Source of the DNA: an uncultured Pedobacter sp.
GTDB lineage: Bacteria > Bacteroidota > Bacteroidia > Sphingobacteriales > Sphingobacteriaceae
NCBI RefSeq assembly: GCF_946480185.1
Contig: NZ_CAMLIG010000004.1
Span: forward strand, 124,001 to 188,000
DNA length: 64,000 nt
Direction: 5' to 3'
The notes under the pieces were generated by a model that was given only the letters and a program-made list of their open reading frames with translations, was not told where the DNA came from and did no database searches. Position numbers and translations under genes: made by a program. This document shows, in pieces, positions 62,267 to 64,000 of this stretch; position 1 is the first letter of the stretch; every line of letters begins with the position of its first letter.

Positions 62267-64000
62267 TTAGGTTTTAAAAGGATAGAAAAAAGGAATAACC
62301 ATTACTAAAATTACCATTAAAACAAGCGTTAGAATCCCTCCTACTTTAAAAAAATCAAAGAATTTATACTTTCCGGGACCGTAAACCAAAATACAAGAAG
62401 GCTCAAAAGGTGTAAGCATGGAAACCGAAGCAGAAAGCATGATTGCTATGGCAAAAGTTAGCGGATTCAAATGCAATTGATGGGCTGTTTGCAGACCAAT
62501 TGGCAGTACAACTAAAGCTGCCGCTGCATTGCTTAATGGTTGCGTAAGCAATACTGTTAAAAAAATAAAACCGCCTAAAAGTCCATAAATGCCTAAAGGT
62601 TCAAATATTGCTATAACATATTCAGCAACGTATTTATCTGCACCAGTTTTTGTCATTGCAATCCCGAAAGCGCTCATTCCTCCAATTAAAATCAGCAAAC
62701 GCCAATCAATATCATCGTAAATTTCATCGGGGTTGATACAACGGAAAGCCACTGTTAATAAAGCACCGATTAAAAAACCCACCGAAAGTGGAACAATTCC
62801 TGTTGTACCTAAAATAATGGAAAGCACAAAAAAAGCGAGTGTGAAAATCCCCTTTCGTTTAAGGTTTAAATTGGGTTTATAGTCCTCTAAGATTATAAAA
62901 TCGTTTTCGCTCGTTCTTATCAAATCAATGCTTTCTTTTTCTCCTTGCACTAATAGTAAATCGCCCACTCTTAAACGCATTTTCCCAATTTTTTCACGCA
63001 TGGTTTTCCCTTTTCTATGAATGGCCAATATGCCCAAACCGTACCTAGCTCTGAAATTAATGTGCTCCACAGTATTTTTTAAGGTATCTGATCCGTTGAT
63101 CACCATCAGTTCTGCTAAGTGGAAATCTGTTTCCTCTTTATTCAAATCCAGCAAGTCCGCTTTAATATCTACCCCTTTTAGATCTTTAACTTTTAAAAGA
63201 TCGTCCACATTTCCTTTGATTAAAATCTCATCGCCAGCGGCTAATTTTGTAAATCTGGTAGGAATAAAATTGTACCTATTTCTGATGATGGAAACGATAT
63301 CAAAACCCTGTTTTGCGATATCAGAATCAATTACGTTTTGACCAATTAAGCTGGAGTCATCAGCAATTACAGCCTCACTTAAATATTTGCGTACCGCATA
63401 ATCATCTTCCAAATTTTCTTTTGAGTTTACGGGAAGCAATTTTTGTCCAATCGTCATCATATACAACATCCCTACTCCCAATAAAATTAAACCGATGGGT
63501 AAAAAGTCAAACATGCCGATACGGGGCAAGCCTTGCGACACAATATAACCACTAACGGCAACATTGGTAGAAGTACCAATAAGCGTACAGGTACCACCTA
63601 GTATAGATGCAAAAGAGAGTGGCATTAAAATTTTTGACGGAGCAATTCCCGATATTTTAGAGAGACCGATAGTTGGATTAAGCATTAAAGCAGTAACAGT
63701 TGTATTGTTCATAAAACCGGATGTAAGTGCGGAAACTAACATTACAAAAAAGAGCATCAACTTTTTTGGATGTTTTTTGATATTTACCAAACGAGCAATA
63801 AACGTATCGATTACTCCAGTTTTTTTTAAAGCACCTACCATAATAAATATGGCCGCAAGAATGATGATAAAATCACTTGAAAAACCTTCAAATGCTTCTT
63901 TTGGAGTGATGATACTGGTCAAGCAAAGCACAATCAATATAAAAACGGTGATTACATCAACAGAAAAAAATTCTGTTGCAAATAAAATAATTGCTAGTAC
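62267..64000 (-). CDS. SLC13 family permease with two TrkA-C domains (partial, N-terminus outside window)
   Basis: This transporter of the CitT/ArsB-like class has two sets of membrane helices around a central pair of RCK-C/TrkA-C domains (VGDLLLVQGEKESIDLIRTS and AAGDEILIKGNVDDLLKVKD). The helical halves carry AIFIMVGALKKTGVID, GGTCTLIGTSTNVAVSGYIV and FLTVLLTQPLSNAAAALVV. The frame stays open to the right edge, and earlier residues (FATEFFSVDVITVF) match the family, so the TTG at 63937 is not the real start. It probably moves dicarboxylates, sulfate or similar anions. Confidence 0.92.
   Translation of the reverse strand, partial: VLAIILFATEFFSVDVITVFILIVLCLTSIITPKEAFEGFSSDFIIILAAIFIMVGALKKTGVIDTFIARLVNIKKHPKKLMLFFVMLVSALTSGFMNNTTVTALMLNPTIGLSKISGIAPSKILMPLSFASILGGTCTLIGTSTNVAVSGYIVSQGLPRIGMFDFLPIGLILLGVGMLYMMTIGQKLLPVNSKENLEDDYAVRKYLSEAVIADDSSLIGQNVIDSDIAKQGFDIVSIIRNRYNFIPTRFTKLAAGDEILIKGNVDDLLKVKDLKGVDIKADLLDLNKEETDFHLAELMVINGSDTLKNTVEHINFRARYGLGILAIHRKGKTMREKIGKMRLRVGDLLLVQGEKESIDLIRTSENDFIILEDYKPNLNLKRKGIFTLAFFVLSIILGTTGIVPLSVGFLIGALLTVAFRCINPDEIYDDIDWRLLILIGGMSAFGIAMTKTGADKYVAEYVIAIFEPLGIYGLLGGFIFLTVLLTQPLSNAAAALVVLPIGLQTAHQLHLNPLTFAIAIMLSASVSMLTPFEPSCILVYGPGKYKFFDFFKVGGILTLVLMVILVMVIPFFYPFKT

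Noticed and set aside
1..64000. tRNA or rRNA genes, CRISPR arrays, insertion sequences, prophage or integrases
   Set aside because: Both strands were scanned for TTCGAAT-type tRNA arms, rRNA landmarks, regularly spaced repeats and transposase or integrase motifs; none was found. Low-complexity tracts such as 7800-8010 are not CRISPR.

Overview
The window reads as chromosome of a Bacteroidota member, most likely family Sphingobacteriaceae (Pedobacter-like). The evidence is low G+C, almost no Shine-Dalgarno sequences, Bacteroidota-type -7 boxes (TAnnTTTG), a fused SecDF, a type III glutamine synthetase, type IX secretion (a PorU2-like C25 protease and cargo with C-terminal sorting domains), and many families typical of the group (DUF4142, DUF2807, DUF3037, DUF4293). 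The genus is inferred. No rRNA, tRNA, CRISPR array, phage or insertion sequence was recognised. The only housekeeping RNA found is the SRP RNA.

Layout. 1-5990: cysteine synthesis pair cysE-cysM (cysM cut by the left edge), a DUF4142 lipoprotein, a frameshifted HipA-like kinase with DUF3037, an M1 metallopeptidase and a DUF2807 protein. 6049-10432: an RlpA-like protein, then a cobalamin riboswitch ahead of the class I ribonucleotide reductase genes nrdB-nrdA. 10485-16911: a CWC protein, MsrB, dihydrofolate reductase, SecDF, a DinB-family protein and RlmF. 17058-32966: a surface polysaccharide region. The right-going block holds a UGM-like flavoprotein, a GT11 fucosyltransferase, a Wzx-like flippase, two GT2 enzymes and PorU2. 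The left-going block holds three tandem FemAB/GNAT-like paralogues and a GT4 enzyme. One unknown gene lies in opposite orientation. This region looks more A+T-rich than its surroundings.

32990-44510: TonB, a porin-like barrel protein divergent from glutamine synthetase III across a very A+T-rich spacer, YjbQ, a GH25 lysozyme, an acidic protein of unknown function, thymidine kinase, a secreted S8 protease, and a 550-base spacer with strong hairpins. 44511-52870: transaldolase, SRP RNA, a RhlE-like helicase, an Xre-RES toxin-antitoxin pair, a dihaem cytochrome c, a frameshifted PfpI/DJ-1 gene, purN, purH and mreB. 52871-64000: an OafA-like acyltransferase, small ORFs, an outer-membrane barrel protein, sucD, a hairpin-rich spacer, an ABC exporter with truA, a DUF4293 membrane protein, a type IX secretion cargo protein, a thioesterase and an SLC13/TrkA-C transporter cut by the right edge.

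How the genes fit together. The vitamin B12 riboswitch probably lowers class I reductase when B12 is present, which predicts a B12-dependent reductase elsewhere in the genome. The polysaccharide enzymes surround a type IX sortase homologue, and in that system cargo is attached to surface glycolipid. Several genes (cysE, rhlE, xre, truA) have a -7 box only 3 to 7 bases before the start codon. Taking the SRP RNA as an internal ruler for the distance from box to transcript start, these mRNAs are predicted to be leaderless or nearly so. Two genes (HipA-like and PfpI) are each broken by one missing base next to a homopolymer, which may be sequencing error.
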